From: Cryptomeria japonica
Lineage: Eukaryota > Streptophyta > Pinopsida > Cupressales > Cupressaceae
Reading direction: 5' to 3'
Assembly: GCF_030272615.1 (NCBI RefSeq)
Contig: NC_081408.1
Span: forward strand, 617,518,476-617,582,475
Length of the DNA: 64,000 nt
Shown here: positions 34,029 to 46,581 of the stretch, in pieces
Position numbering within the stretch: the first letter of the stretch is position 1
Layout of the letters: each line of letters opens with the position of its first letter
The notes under the pieces: generated by a model
Told to the model about the DNA's origin: nothing
Database searches by the model: none
The model's input: only the letters and a program-made list of their open reading frames with translations
Position numbers and translations under genes: made by a program

Positions 34029-35315
34029 TCAATTTTCTGGTTCAGAGACTTCCACACTAGGTGTGGAAACCGGTTCATCTTGTGACACTTCTTCAGGTTT
34101 CTTTTTCCATGTTTTATTCATTCTTGCTTGAACAGTTCCAACATCAATCTTTCCTTTTGGAGTGATCGGTATGTCATCCGATAGGTTCTTTCTCATTCTA
34201 GAGGTTCTGGAAGTGTGTCCTAGTTTGTTGCAATGATAGCATACCATTTCAGGTTTTCTCCATGGTCCATTGTTCCTTCTACCATTCTTCCTTCTGCATG
34301 TTGCAGCAGTGTCACCGCTACCATGACAAATCAAACAGGTTGCTCTCCAACTATTCGCCTCTTCATAGCCACCTGACTGATGGTCATAGGTATTATACCG
34401 GTTGGGAATCCAGTTCTCAAAGGGTTCTAGAATAGCTCCTTGTGTCCTTGGAGGATATCTCCCAGTGTTGTGCAAAACAGACCTGCATTCAAATGCTCTA
34501 TGCCCAAACTTGTTGCATGCATAATAGTTTCCATTGAACATATTAGATCTAGGCTTATTGTTTAGAAAGTAAGGAAAATTATTGTAGGCCTTATTTCTAC
34601 ACACATTAGTAGTATGTTCTTCTTTGAGAGAATTAAAGAAAACATGTTTAAATGTTTTCTTACCTTTATGCTTTGATTTTGGTTGCTTCTTTGATGCTAC
34701 ATCTTTTGTTCCAGAGGTCTCACCTTCCTCATAATCAGAGAAACCACGTCCAGTGGTATTCTTTACTAGTTTTGCTGATTCAAGATTTTGCTCTAGCTTA
34801 ATAGTACTCTTATTGAATTTTGCAAGTATTTCCTTTGACTCGGTGAGTTCCTTGGAAATAGCAGCATTGGATTCCTTCAAGGTTGCATTCTCAGAAATAG
34901 CCATATTTAGTTCACCCTGCATCTCTTCTTTTTCCACTTTACTCTCTTGGAGATGAGCAGTAAGGACACTGATTTCTTGCTTCATCATGGAGATCTCATG
35001 ATCTTTTTCTTTTACTAAATCTTCAGCTTTCCTTTAGTTCACAAGCTCTTGACACATTTTGATAGCCAGTCCTTCTAGTTCCCTTCTCAGGTAGGCATTA
35101 GATTCATTCAAATTTTCAACTTCTTCAACTAGGGCATCCATGTCTTCTTCATCAGAAGAGATATTTTTAGTAAGCTCCATTAGTTTCTTAGCATGCTCTC
35201 TTCTTTTGGCCAGAGAGACTTTATACTTGACTTTGAGTTCATCATAGGCTTTCTCAATCTGAGTGAGATGATGAGTAAGTTCCCTCACAATGTATTCCCC
35301 CATATCTCCTTCCAA
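34029..35315 (-). pseudogene. Family-A ORF1, unit 1: coiled coil plus zinc knuckles (gag-like), broken
   Basis: Starts MEGDMGEYIVRELTHHLTQ at 35315, about 40 bp inside the primer site. The first 230 residues or so are a long coiled coil. A zinc-knuckle region follows: a degenerate one (NSLKEEHTTNVC), YYACNKFGHRAFEC (first Cys lost here but kept in unit 2), CLICHGSGDTAATC (Asp at the His position) and CYHCNKLGHTSRTS (last Cys lost). One stop lies at 35034. Position and knuckles suggest a nucleocapsid-like role. It lacks the UBN2 capsid of true copia gag. Confidence 0.8.
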
Positions 35316-35339
35316 GTGGTTAGACTTATAGAAAGGTTG

Positions 35340-35353
35340 GCTCTGCTACCAAT
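35340..35353 (-). promoter_or_regulatory. Primer binding site of A unit 1
   Basis: Plus strand gctctgctaccaatt, the complement of aattggtagcagagc. It is the copia initiator-Met site with one change (a for t). The copy at 60428-60437 has tttgataccaatt. Confidence 0.8.
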
Positions 35354-36507
35354 TGATGAATACTAAGAGGGGGGGGGGGGGGGTAAATTCGTATACCAAA
35401 AAATGTTGAATACAAACTCTTGAACAGTTTAACAGATAACTAGTACAACAGATTTACTAATAAACTGGTTAAAATAAATGCAAACCAAATAGAAATAAAG
35501 CATTCACCCACAAGAGCACAATCACCATAACACAAGAGGTTTTGATGTGGAAACCTAAATGCAAAAAACCACGGTGAGCAGAAACTCACAAGTAACTATT
35601 TATAGAATAGAAACCAGGCCGGTTAAGGTCAGGCCAGTTAAGGTCATACAATGTTCTTCACCAGAATAGATCTTGTTAGGAATCTAGATCTCTGTTAGGA
35701 GATAAGTCCTATTAAAGACTACCTTGGGAGAGGATTTTAGATTCACAGTTGTGAACCACCTTGTTAGAGGATTTACAAAGGCTTTGCTAGGCCTACCCGG
35801 TTAATGGTTTTAGACTTGTTGAAGATATGAGTAATCAACAAGTAGGTGATCTAGATACTAGCACAGTATGCTTGGTTAGATCCTTGATAGCTTGTTTTTA
35901 ATACACATTTAGCATTACTTCAGTCTTCAGTATCTCCACACTCTATTTCTTCACACAGACCTAATCTTTTCTTCTATGATCGTGCATACAAACCCTCAAC
36001 AACAACTCATACATGCAAACCCTAGACATGATGTCCTTATAAAGGAGTTTGATTTAATGTCGGTCCAATAGGATTGGATTACAAGTTCCTAGGTATAATG
36101 CATCTAGACACATTTGGTAACACAACATAAAATCACCACCAAAGTGTCGGTTGATGATAACTCATCATAGAAATACTAGTTGGTAACTCGTCACAGAGTA
36201 ATACCGGTTCATACATTTTACCGATTGTCGGTTGACAAAATGAGGACTGGAAAAATGTTAACTACCTCTTTGTTCCTTTGTACCGCTTGAGATCCTCGAA
36301 CTGCTTGAGGTCTTCATACCACTTTGGGTCTTCAGTCAGTTTGTGACTGGTAAACATCTTCTGCAAAACACCAATAGTCTAAAGACTATAATACATAATG
36401 TCAATTCGAACAAATACCGGTTGATCATAACTCATACATAAAGAAAGTGTACACAAAGCAAGTGTGTGTCCATCAATAACAATCATAACATTATCAAAAT
36501 GCCAAAA
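35354..36507 (-). repeat. Family-A LTR2, shared by units 1 and 2
   Basis: TGATGAATACTAAGAGG to ..ATGCCAAAA, 1154 bp. The G run near its start is 15 long (35369-35383), against 7 in LTR1 and LTR3. It is both the 5' LTR of unit 1 (primer site at 35340) and the 3' LTR of unit 2 (polypurine tract at 36509). Confidence 0.92.
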
Positions 36508-37369
36508 ATCTCCCCCTTTGGCATTGATGGCAACACTTAGGAAAATTTTGACATCTAAGTGTTTTTACAACAAAACTATGCCATAATCAAATTTACTCCC
36601 CCTAAGCATATACACTATCCCTTTTGCAGAAATTACAATGTATACTACTCCCTTAAAGAAATAACATGAAAGTGGACATAATAAACACCAAAATTTTAAA
36701 TGCTACTCCCCCTTTGCCAACAATGACAAAGTACTACAAAAGATCCCCTGTTTCTCATTATCTTTAAAATTGAGTAAATGTTTATGACAATAAGGAATGA
36801 AACTTGTCAAAAACAGATTTGAAATCCTGCATAAAATTCTTCATGGCTAATGACCATGACTCAAGTAATGAGGTAGAAATCTCACTTTCCGTCTGCATCT
36901 GTGATACATGTTCTTCCATGGCATCAATTGTACTCATCTCTTGAGTTACCGTTAAAGCTTCTAGATTGAGAAAGCACTTCTGAAGAATTTGCAGTCTGGG
37001 TAATAAAACTAGTTTTATCTCTTGCAAATCTCTTGTTCGGTTGCTAATCTCCAATTCTATCCTGGCAGACTGAAGCTGATAGCGGTGAATTGTTTCCCCA
37101 TATGTAGTGAAGGAATCATAGGTCATCTTGAAGTTACGTATGTATGTCTACAAATCTGATTGCAATTTATCCTTTTGTGCGAGGACATTATCACAAAATA
37201 GATGGGGTTGGCTTATTTTTCTCAATAGTAGTTTGCCCTCATCCATAGCATCTCTTATATCCTTCTATTGTTTCTGAAGTTGAGACCGGAGCTCATTCAA
37301 TTTCTTTACTAAGGCAATGTTTAGTGCCTTCTCAAGCTTCTTCTTTGCATTTTCTTTGGCAACTTCTAA
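36508..37369 (-). pseudogene. Family-A unit 2: 3' region and C-terminal end of ORF2
   Basis: Begins with the polypurine tract (36509) and its repeats, then the ORF2 end: stop at 36782 and the coiled coil with LLPRLQILQKCFLNLEALTV and SWSLAMKNFMQDFKSVFDKF, the same as unit 1. The sequence breaks after 'ggcaacttctaa' where B inserts and continues at about 52257. Confidence 0.85.
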
Positions 37370-38066
37370 TGAATAAATGGTGAACAATTAGTACCAAAAT
37401 GGTATTGAGATGGGGGGGGTGAATCAGTACAGGCAAAAACACTTTCCCTTAACCAGTTTGACTGCACACACTAAACTTTGACTGGCAAGCAATAACACTG
37501 GTCTAAATCAGATTACTACCGGTAAAACACAGTGAGAATGTGAAAGACATAAACCGGTAACCCTTAGCTTTCCATATAATCTAATTCCTCATTTCCACTT
37601 AACCCTTATGCACAAACAAATAATCTATCATCAAAAATATAATGAGTGCTAGTTCAACATATTTTACCAGTTTGACATAAAACACTAAACCATCACATGA
37701 AAGGCATCACACATGACACACTGATTTTTCATGTGGAAACCCAACTGGGAAAAACCACGGTGGGGATGAATACCCACAAGCTACTCTTTGAACTCTTTTG
37801 AAGTCCGCTCTATTAGGAGCCTAGTCCAGTTAAAGACTATTACAATAGGTTCTGCTAGGAACGGATCCTGCTAGGGATCACCCGGTTAAGGGATGGCTAA
37901 ATACCCAGGTAAAGGTTAGAACCTTGTTAAAGGTTACCTCGTAAGAGGATTTGAAGAAATCATTGAATTGAGTCAGCCTGTTAAAGCTACCTAATGAAGG
38001 GATTTTCCAACCACTGAAATGGTTAGAAGTCAACAAGTAATACAGTGATATGATAACAGCACTTAA
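37370..38066 (-). repeat. 3' LTR of B, part 1
   Basis: Starts TGAATAAATGG with 'gagatggggggggtgaatcagta' close by. It matches the right LTR from 50747. Cut at 38066 by element C. Confidence 0.9.
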
Positions 38067-38750
38067 TGTTAGGCCCAATATGGAAAGCGGATGTACTGAG
38101 AGGGGAGGGGTGATTACCTATCTTGTACCATACCTTGATAACCCATAATGAAACTCGGTAAACCCTTCTATTTACTCTATTCTTCGACTGTTCACTAATA
38201 ACCTTCTTGGTGACCTCTTTGTGTCTCTGTAATAGTCTTCCTTAATGCATACACACACACATTCCCTCTTTCTAACCCTAGAATCATGCTATATAAATAG
38301 ATCTTTTACAGTAGTGATTTAATTCATCACTTTGATCTTATAAAAAGATTCTTCAAATGAATAACTAAACAAAATATCTCATTGGTTAGATTGACCTTGA
38401 AATCATACACAATCTCCTAATGAAATTTCCAATGCAAAAACGGTTAGATGTGCCTCGATCTTGTAACACGTTTTCATGTGCATGTCTAGGTTCAATGTAT
38501 CTGGTAAAACGTTTCACTTGGTGAATATCAACTCGGTGAGTTAACTTTACCACTTGGTAGCCATGAAACTTTACTCGGTAAACAGCTCGGTGAATACTGC
38601 GTTCTGTGACTGCTTTCTTCTGTAACCGACTAGACTATTCATACCGACTTCTCTGTGTGTACCGACTGCATGATTTGGTAATACTAACTGACTAGAATAT
38701 ACAGTATGACTTTGGATATGAAACTAATGGCAATTTGATAAGTAGTAACA
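38067..38750 (-). repeat. 3' LTR of C, internally deleted
   Basis: 684 bp against 1167 bp for the right LTR. The sequence jumps from 'ggggaggggtga' to 'ttacctatcttgtacc'. In the right LTR these two places are about 480 bp apart. Confidence 0.92.
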
Positions 38751-39123
38751 ATCTCCCCTTTTGACATTAGTTGAGATGTTTGACAAAAACTACTTACAAA
38801 GTCATAACTCAAAAACTATATACTTGCAAAATGACTATAGTTGACAATATATACAATAGTCAAAAAAATAGTATATGTAGATATACTCCCCTTATCATTA
38901 TTCTATATATAACTCTAAATTTTGCATGTTCGGTTTTGTTCTATACTTGTGTGCTCTGAATGCTCTGTATATTCTGCTCAGTATACTCCCCTTGTATACA
39001 ATACTCAAAATTGTGTTAACAAAACTATATTACTCTCCATGTGTAGAATTACTCCCCCTTTGCTGGGCTTTCCTCTTTGTAGTATCATAATATTACTCCC
39101 CCTTTTTGACAAACATTAAAAAC
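38751..39123 (-). promoter_or_regulatory. 3' region of C with polypurine-type tracts
   Basis: The tract touching the LTR reads atctcccctttttgaca on the plus strand (38751 on). Similar tracts recur near 38886, 38987, 39050 and 39096 ('actcccc...'). Confidence 0.65.
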
Positions 39124-42100
39124 TTAATTTCCATCTAGAGGCGGTAACTGATCAAAAATAGTCTTATACTTGGTCCGAGCATCGGTGAGGGCGACTGAGA
39201 GTGATTCCTTGACACTTTCCATTAATGAGTTTTGTGCTTGAATATCAGATAATAGTGATATCAAGCCATCAAGAGTGCTTCCCTCTTGTGTAGTTGATAA
39301 GCGTGTAGCTCGGTTGATCTGTTCCTGTACTGATGAGAGATGATGAAGGAATAATGTTTGAAGGGTCATTATATCCATCCTAAGTTTATGCTCTTCATTC
39401 CTCAGTTCTAACTATTGAGCCATGAGCTATTGTAGCTTTTTGTAAAAATTCTGAACTGAATTAGGCTCAGTGGTCAACTTAGATGAGAGATCGGTGATCT
39501 CTTTCTCAATTGCATCATTTTTATTTTTGATATCTTTAATAAATAAAGAAAATGTACACAATTTCTAGAATAAATAAAGAATGTGCTTGAGTTGAGGGGA
39601 CAACTCAACAATGAATTTGACAAGTTTTACCTTGCCAACAGCAATTGATTTTTGTACTTCCTCTATCATTTTTGTTGTAAGCTCTTTATCCTTGAGCTTG
39701 CTTAAGTACTCAGATGCATCAACTCCAGATGTTTCAATCTGATTGAGGAGTTCATCCAACTGAATATGGATGGCTACATCGGTTGACATTGTTGCTAATG
39801 GTAGTATTTCTGTTAGTAGTGTCCTAACCTTCTGAAGTACTTTATTCTTTTTCTGTATGACCAGTTGCTTCTCCTATTTGGCCTTTACTTTGCATAGTTC
39901 ACTGAATTCAGTGAGTGCTTGCCCTTTCAGTTTGGAAATGTCTACATTGGGCAACACGATCGGTTTAGATAAGTCAAATTTAAAACCATGCTTTCTCACC
40001 TTCTTTTCTTTTCCTTTGGTCTATGGCACTAAGACAAGTGCTTGTGAGGCTGGCTGACCCTCGGTAGGTTGCTCGGTAGCTGCAACACTTTGGTCTATTC
40101 TTGTGGCCATTGCGGTGTCTTTGGGTGGCTCGGTGCTAGGGGTCTTAGTTGTAATAGTTGCAGTGCTTGTCTGTGCTTGAGACTTCTAATCTTTGGTTGT
40201 ATCACCTGCAGCTTCAGATTTGTTACTTGTATCTCCTGCAACTTTAGATTTGTTGCCTTCGATAGTTTGCTCGGTGTCCTTGGGAGCTTAGGTTGAGACT
40301 AGTGGCTTCACTGGTGGATAAGGCTGAACTTGTTCTAAGACAGATTCACTAGAGACAAGTTTTGCATAAGTGGTGCCTTCAATCATTTCCTACTCCGATG
40401 CTACTTCATCCATTACATCTTCATCTATTTGTATAGTGTCAACCGGGTCTGGACCTTGCTCGGTGACATCTGGATCTTGCTTGGTGACATCAACAATTTC
40501 AGTTTGAGATTGTTCACTAACATCCTTTTGTTTGAAGATCTCCTACCACTTGGCTTTATTCTCATTCTCCACATCAATATATAGCCCATTCATCAATTTT
40601 AAGGCTCTTTGTTTCACAAGAAATTTAGAATTGTATGTGGTCAGATGCTCCTTGATTTCAGCTACGGACATGTCAGGAAATAGATGGACTGGACTTCTTT
40701 CTCTTATTTGTCTCTCTGAATCCATTGCATATTTCCATCTGTTATCAATGTGTGAGTAGAGTTCACTCAGAAGTGACGTTGCTAGTTCTAATGGTGCTAA
40801 CCAAAACTTCAGAAGTGTACAGATGACAGCTTCTTCAATTTTCCGTTTCTCATCATTATTCCTAGTCTCATACTTAACATATCTGAATCCTGCAAATCCA
40901 CCATATTCTTTAAGATTGGCACAAAAAATTTCAACACTGTGAATGTTTACCCTTTTGCTTTTCACAATCTGGAATTTGATTGCATCATTAGATTCTGTAT
41001 CACTCGACTCTTTTGCCAAAATGAGTCTCCAAGTAGATTTCTTATAAGTTTTGGTTACCTTAGGAGCAGCAACAATCTTTTGTTTCTTACTCGGTGATGC
41101 AGCTAATGCTCTGGTGTTGGGTCTCTTTGTTGGTGGAGTCGGTAAGGCATTTGTGATGTCCTGTTTCTTTCTTTTCAGAACTTTACCCTTTGGCAACTCT
41201 GTGCTCAATGTTATTGCAGCCTCCTGTGCTTTTGATTCCTCTTTGGTAATGGCAAGATTGCCTTTGATAGGTGTAGAGGAGATTCTTCTCTGAATTTCTC
41301 AGATAAAGCCTTTATCATCTTTGTAGCTTTTCTTGTAGCCTTAGGAACTACAATGCTCATTTTTACTTTCTCCTTAACCTCTTAATAGGTTCCATACCTT
41401 AGTTCAGTTGCATGACTTGGCAATGATAGATAGGCATCAATTTGTTGATGTGTAATATCATAATCAATCTCATAACCCATTGGTTGCAACGATTGAGTCC
41501 TTGGTTCGACAACATTTACATAGCAATAATCAGTGTCGACTTCAAAACATATATTGTCCTTGTATTTTTCGACCAGCTGTGGTGGGATCCTATACCTATT
41601 GTGCATTTTCTCTTGGAATTTGCTGAAGTAATCATCCATGATATCATTAAAGTTATCTCCTAACTTCTTGATACAATCATTAATCTGATGGGTGATAGGT
41701 TGGTGTAGCTCCCATACTACTTTACTGACTGAGGGAAAGAACTTCTCAAAATAGAAAAATATACATACAAGTAGTGAACCGAACTTTAGTGTGTTTGCCG
41801 AGTTGTTCTTCTTTGGCTTCCTTATTGTGTTCAGGTTCTCAAACAAGTTCTTTAGTAGCACTTCACATAAGTCTACTTTCATTCCCTTCTTCACTATTTT
41901 GTAGGCCAGGTCCACTGCAGCACATGGTACACTATTTTCCCTTGCAGATTGGAAGAAATAGTAACCAATAACTCTGATTGCAAATTTTAGTTCAACATTA
42001 GTGACATTATTCAATTTCAGTCCTTGGTAATCAGATTCTACTCTGGTTAGACTGATTAGCTCCTTTTGTGATATCATTTTCTATGCACGAGCATGATCGT

Positions 42101-42521
42101 AGATGGGATATCCGATGTTTAGGTGAATGACTTCCCTCATGATCTTGAACGGTTGCTCTTGTAGCCACATGAAATCGTCATGTACTCTGCTCAATACAAA
42201 CTTAACCCACTGGGGTTTGAACACATGGGGATAGAATAGGGCTTCAGTTAATCCCTTGATTTTGATATGCTCAAATTTTCTATCTAGTTTGCCATCAGTG
42301 CACAGTTCATCATATGTGTCACTAATCTCTACATGACCGAGTTCCTCAACATGACATTTGGTAAAGAATCTAACATCTTCCACTAACAAGACTCGATACA
42401 GGATGAGTGAAAATGCAGTTTTATCATCCGGTTCTGAGGCAACTTTAGGAGTTAGAGAATATTTCAGCGAGGGCTTCTCCACATTTTGGACAACTACAGG
42501 GTCTTGGATCTTGGGCGCCAT
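39124..42521 (-). pseudogene. ORF2 of element C, broken (about 1130 codons)
   Basis: Begins MAPKIQDPVVVQNVEKPSL at 42521. The N-terminal domain matches family A: VKFVLSRVHDDFMWL, FAIRVIGYYFFQSARENSVP, LKFGSLLVCIFFYFEKFFPS, HQPITHQINDCIKK and LQPMGYEIDYD correspond one by one. A basic linker (KRKKQDITNALPTPPTKRPN), a domain with LLSELYSHIDNRWKYAMDSE, a Thr/Ala-rich linker and a C-terminal coiled coil to 39124 follow. Stops lie near 42080, 40540, 40380, 40290 and 39790; the frame changes between 41382 and 41208. I do not recognise the N-terminal domain. Confidence 0.8.
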
Positions 42522-43019
42522 GGTAGATTTTGGTTAAGATTCGACAAGTTAACCTTAGGGTTTACAAACGACTGACGCTTCACACTCGGTAGACAATAGC
42601 AATTTGACTAGATCGGAGACTAGCTTAACAGTGTGAATAGAGTGATGTAAATACCTTGAAATCCGCTCTGAATGAAGTTTGATCGCTTTGATTTGCTCTG
42701 CTCTGCTTCTCGAAAACTTGGGTGAATGAAAATGACCACGAAAACACTTTTAAGTACTCAAAAATACCTCATTGGGCTTCGTGCAAGTTAGGTCAAGATA
42801 TTAAATGCACTTGATTCACCTTTTACCAATTTACTCTTTTTTTGTTTTCACCGAGTACCCAACTTTGCTTTATTAACCGACTTGACAGGTTTCCTGTATA
42901 GTATATAAACTGACTAATTGCATCTTAACTATGCAGATTTTGAATTTTGTACATAATAGAATAGGAACTATTATGATTTAACCTTTTAAAGAATGCAGTC
43001 CCTTCATGCCTTTCCTTGA

Positions 43020-44372
43020 CTAATTTGAACTAGGTGCACCTAACTCGATAGGTAAGGTGCTTTCTTCATCAGACATAATTTCTTTCTTTTTCCAAATCAT
43101 CTTGAATTTTTCTTTTATCTCTTCAGTGTCTCTTCTCAGTTGATCTCTGCAATCTCCAGCTAAATATCCAGCTTTGTGACAATGAAAACATGCCATACTA
43201 GGATTTCTCCATGATCTCTAGTTGTTCATTCCAAACCTTATAAAACAGTTGGCACTTATATGTCCATATCTTCCACAACATTCACACCATATCCTTGTAT
43301 TATAATCCCATGGTACTGCTGCATATTGTCGGTAAGGATCTGTGTGAGTTCGGTAACCTCCAGTGTTTTCTCGGTGTGGATACCTCATGTAGTTCTTTTT
43401 CTTAAACCAGCACTTCTCGATACTATGTCCATATCTATTGCATTTTTTACAAAACCCTTTGAATTTTGACTTCTGATAGTTGTTAACAGACTTTGTCCTA
43501 CATTGATTAGATGTGTGACCATATTTATTGCAATTGTAACAATATCCATTGGACTTAGAGATATTTGATTGATTACATTGTCTGATCTAGCATATGTTAG
43601 TAGTATGACCTTGATTTCCATAGTAGTAGCAAATAGGCTTCTTCCTTTTGATGTTATTCCTTTTTCTAGCTTGTTTTGATGATTCTCCTCTCTCGGTAGT
43701 ATGAATTCCTTTCTCGGTTGATTATTTTCCTTTGTAACCAAGTCCTCCATCTTTGTAGAGTCTTCTTGTATTCAATTTCTCATCCAACATCTTTGATGCT
43801 TCATAACTTTTCTCCAATGATTCTTTGGATTTCTTCTTAGTTTCAAGTTCACCAGTCAACCTTGATACTTCAAGTTTCAATGATTGATTTTCATTATTCT
43901 TCAGAATTGCTTCATGATGTGCATAACTTAGTTGATCTATCATATTTTGTTGAATACCAGTTAACCTTATGATTTCATCATCCTTATCAAATACTAGAGC
44001 TTCAAGTTGTTGTTTCTCTCTTTGTAGATCTCTTGCTTTAACCTTAGCTATCCTTAATGCATCTAGATTTTTAGTCATCTACGTACTGAAATGTTCATGT
44101 TCTCTTTTCATTGCTTTTAGCTGATTAGCCAATGCTTTGTTCTTTTCTTTCAACATTCCAATCATTTCTTCAGTCTCTTCAGATATACTGTTCTCAGATG
44201 ATGTCTCAATTTGTTCCACTAGCTCTTGAGAATCCTGCAAGTCATCAGATAATCTTCTCCTTACTTTCAGAGATTTTTGCATTTGCCTTTGCATGTCTGC
44301 AATCACTTGATTTGCATTATCCAGCTCTTCTTGAAGATGCACAATCCTTCGAGATTGTTTGTAGCCTTCCAT
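43020..44372 (-). pseudogene. ORF1 of element C: coiled coil plus five zinc knuckles, broken
   Basis: I chose the start at 44372 (MEGYKQSRRIVHLQEEL), just inside the primer site. About 200 residues of coiled coil are followed by five knuckle sites. In order: CYYYGNQGHTTNIC (second Cys lost), CYNCNKYGHTSNQC, CKKCNRYGHSIEKC and CECCGRYGHISANC (these three match CX2CX4HX4C), and CFHCHKAGYLAGDC (His replaced by Tyr). In-frame stops lie at 44079, 43722, one right after knuckle 1, and near 43220. Otherwise one frame runs to 43020. Multiple knuckles suggest nucleic-acid binding. Confidence 0.82.
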
Positions 44373-44421
44373 TGCTAAGATCTTTCTCTTTAGGTAGTTA
44401 AACCCTTTTCCAAGATTCAGG

Positions 44422-44434
44422 CTTTGATACCAAT
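44422..44434 (-). promoter_or_regulatory. Primer binding site of C
   Basis: Plus strand ctttgataccaatt, the complement of aattggtatcaaag, beside the 5' LTR start. This is the initiator-Met type. Confidence 0.85.
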
Positions 44435-45601
44435 TGTTAGGCCCAATATGGAAAGCGGATGTACTGAGAGGGGAGGGGTGAATCAGTACTCCAAAACTTT
44501 TCTTTGATAATAACCTTACTGTTATGCATAAACAGAATAGTGTAGTAACATAAAATAAAACTAAAATCAACATATAACAATCATACATGATTCACTCCAT
44601 AACACATATATTTTGGTCATGCAGAAACTCTTGGTTAGAGAGAAAAACTGCGGTGGCGATGGCACCCACATATTCACTACTGCAATAATAAAGATTGCTC
44701 GGTTAGAGCTACATTTAGCTATTTTTGATAGCTTACCCTATTAGGAGTATCAAGATCAGTTAGATCTACCTTACTAAAGGATTTTACAACACTATATAAG
44801 TGTAGCACCTGGTTAAAGGATTTACAATTTATAGACTTGGTTAGAGTCTTTTACCCTATTAAAGGTTTCTCTTACAACTTCAAAATATTACAATAAAATC
44901 ATTACAAATATCTACAACTTTACATCTGAAATGCTAAAGCAAATTCTATGTGCTCTGAATAAGATTACCTAGCTTGTACCATACCTTGGTAACCCATAAT
45001 GAAACTCGGTAAACCCTTATATTTACTCTGTTCTTCGACTTTTCACTGATAACCTTCTCGGTGACCTCTTTGTGTCTCTGTAATAGTCTTCCTTCATGCA
45101 TACACACACATATTCCCTCTTTCTAACTGTAGAATCATTTTGTATAAATAGATCTCTTACAGTAGTGATTTAATTCATTGCTTCAATCTTATAAAAAGAT
45201 TCTTCGAATGAATAACTAAACAAAATATCTCGCTGGTTAGATTGACCTTGAAATCATACACAATCTCCTAATGCAATTTCCAATGCAAAAATGGTTAGAT
45301 GTGCCTTGATCTTGTAACACATTTTCATGTGTATGTCCAGGTTCAATGTATCTAGTAAAATGTTTCACTCGGTGAATATCAACTTAGTGAGTTAACTTTA
45401 CCACTTGGTAGCTATGAAACTTTACTCGATAAACAGCTCAGTGAATACTGCATTCTGTGACTACTTTCTTCTATAACCGACTAGACTGTTCATACCAACT
45501 TCTCTGTGTGTACCGACTACATGATTTGGTAATACTAACCAACTAGAATATATAGTATGACTTTGGATATGAAACTAATGGAAATTTGATAAGTAGTAAC
45601 A
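44435..45601 (-). repeat. 5' LTR of C, full length
   Basis: TGTTAGGCCCAATATGG to ..AAGTAGTAACA, 1167 bp, with 'gagaggggaggggtgaatcagta' near its start. Confidence 0.93.
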
Positions 45602-45606
45602 CTTAA

Positions 45607-46377
45607 TGCCAAGGAAAATCCACTTTAGCTCCTTTACTTCTGCAATCACACTCTGCAGGTATCAACACACTTCTCTGGTCTAGCAAGAATCAGGTATCTC
45701 TTCACTTCGATACACACATAACATTTGCCAACAACCTCAAAATGAAAAACATCATCAACCTTATAGGAAATAGATAGGTCGGTAAAATAAACCCTAAACC
45801 CTAAACATTTAGGTTTTACAATCCAGTCGGTTCAATCCTGATCGTTAATCACACTACATCAAATACAATAGTCTTGAACAGATCTCAAGACGTTCTCCAA
45901 TGTTCATTCTTTGCCACTTCAGGAAGATGATAACTCATCATGTGCTCTCCACCATTTATAGAGACTTTGCACATGCCCGAGGTAGATAGGATCAATCTCC
46001 ATGCAAGATCCTCAAGGAAATCCTTCACGTGCACAAGGCTAACATGGAAACACTTATCTAGTCTTCATTACAATGCTAACTCATCACAAGATGTCATTGG
46101 TTGAATCGCACAATCTTGAAATGCATCAACCGGAAACCCTAAAGCTGAGACTACCAACTGGTAGTCATGCCAAATGAAACCCCAATACAAAACTTCAATA
46201 TATCGGTTCTAATTCCAACATACTGGTTCACTCTGAACAAACATACCGCTTCACTTTGTCACAAATACTGGTTTACATCATCATACTAGTTCTCTTTCCA
46301 GTTTGCTAACTACAACAAACCAGTTCATACTTCAGCATATTGACATCAATGACAACATACAATATATCATGTCATCA
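45607..46377 (-). repeat. 3' LTR of B, part 2
   Basis: Resumes after the cttaa duplication with 'tgccaaggaaaatccacttt' and matches the right LTR from 51467. It ends ..CATGTCATCA at 46377. An A/G run follows on the minus strand (aagaagaagaa), the likely polypurine tract, with a second tract (ctccccctttgac) near 46435. Confidence 0.85.
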
Positions 46378-46581
46378 TTCTTCTTCTTAACATCTTCTCC
46401 CCAATACGGAAGATATCTTTTCCACTTTACATCTTCTCCCCCTTTGACAATAATGCCAAAGTGGAGGCATACACATCTATGTTCCACTATGCTACTCCCC
46501 CTAAGGAGTAGCATCCTTCAACACATCAATCCTAAAAAAGATATATCAATGTAGGACCTGACTGATGTGGAGCACACACCT

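Larger units (their letters stand above)
38067..45601 (-). mobile_element. Element C: complete non-autonomous ORF1-ORF2 LTR element inside the 3' LTR of B
   Basis: 7535 bp, bounded by TGTTAGGCCC and ..GTAGTAACA and flanked by the duplication cttaa (38062-38066 and 45602-45606). LTRs are at 38067-38750 and 44435-45601. The left one lacks about 480 bp just after 'gaggggtga'. The interior has a primer site, ORF1 and ORF2 of the same kind as family A but strongly diverged, and no polymerase. Confidence 0.93.
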
